Assembly: GCA_944390045.1 (NCBI GenBank)
Contig: CALXOO010000023.1
Coordinates: forward strand, 1-32,987
Length of the DNA stretch: 32,987 nucleotides
Direction of reading: 5' to 3'
From: an uncultured Spirochaetales bacterium
GTDB taxonomy: Bacteria; Spirochaetota; Spirochaetia; Sphaerochaetales; Sphaerochaetaceae
Both the position numbers and the translations under genes were made by a program. Positions 32,931-32,987 of this stretch are shown piece by piece; position 1 is the first letter of the stretch, and each line of letters opens with the position of its first letter. Under the pieces are notes generated by a model. It had not been told where the DNA came from, did no database searches, and saw only the letters and a list, made by a program, of their open reading frames with translations.

Positions 32931-32987
32931 GGTGGAAGAAGGGGTTCGAACCCTCGACAACCAGATCCACAATCTGGCGCTCTACCA
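32931..32987 (-). tRNA. tRNA-His (GTG), cut by the window edge
   Basis: Read leftward, the visible part holds the D-arm end, anticodon stem CCAGA/TCTGG with loop TTGTGGA (anticodon GTG), T-arm GAGGGTTCGAACCCCTT, and acceptor 3' strand CTTCCAC plus the extra C typical of tRNA-His. The 5' acceptor strand lies beyond base 32987. Confidence 0.9.

Noticed and set aside
1..32987. CRISPR array, insertion sequence, prophage or integrase
   Set aside because: No regularly spaced direct repeats, transposase motifs, terminal repeats or phage genes were found on reading both strands.

Overview
The window is a moderately GC-rich bacterial chromosome segment with tightly packed genes, many stop/start overlaps and short leaders. 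The best guess for the host is a spirochaete of the Sphaerochaeta/Treponema kind. This rests on an acetate kinase with a long C-terminal tail, short lipoboxes, a secreted FecR-type protein next to a large outer-membrane barrel, a P-II domain on the tail of an ammonium channel, and tightly packed housekeeping genes. It is an inference from gene style, not from a marker gene.

Layout. 1-132 is the tail of a pyridoxamine-phosphate-oxidase-like gene. 360-1712 (-) is a short RecQ-type helicase. 1940-3280 (-) is acetate kinase. 3425-4471 (+) is a secreted protein of unknown function converging on murB (-). cysS, an ECF sigma factor and its zinc-binding anti-sigma factor run rightward (5459-7956). 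A three-gene rightward operon follows: dihydroorotate-dehydrogenase-like protein, PlsC-like acyltransferase, lipoprotein (8026-10683). mutL, a beta-barrel protein and a FecR protein run leftward (10655-16018), then ttcA and an HD phosphohydrolase (16094-18134). A small secreted protein (+) overlaps the 3' end of pepF. Leftward again are rdgB, a sigma-factor-like protein of unknown role, and tig-clpP-clpX-nrnA (protein folding, proteolysis, nucleotide turnover; 22049-26266). ddc and dat (26386-29176) form a two-gene 1,3-diaminopropane pathway with a long structured leader.

Right end. From about 29600 the region looks rearranged. A P-II domain (29605-30090) is the in-frame tail of an ammonium-channel fragment that is broken by a one-base frameshift near 30180 and cut off near 30488, at a perfect 14-bp palindrome. 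Next to it lies a GH43 xylosidase/arabinosidase fused to a UPF0158 domain (30567-32465). The window ends in a leftward tRNA cluster read in the order His, Arg, Lys, Leu, Gly, closed by a strong terminator.

Regulation. Several sigma-70-type promoters are visible (ackA, murB, cysS, the 8026 operon, fecR, tig). Palindromes sit at or near the predicted transcript start of ackA, cysS, the 8026 operon and tig. murB, mutL, the HD gene, the 18183 gene and perhaps rdgB lack a Shine-Dalgarno sequence and have a -10-like element 6-9 bases before the start codon, suggesting leaderless or nearly leaderless mRNAs.
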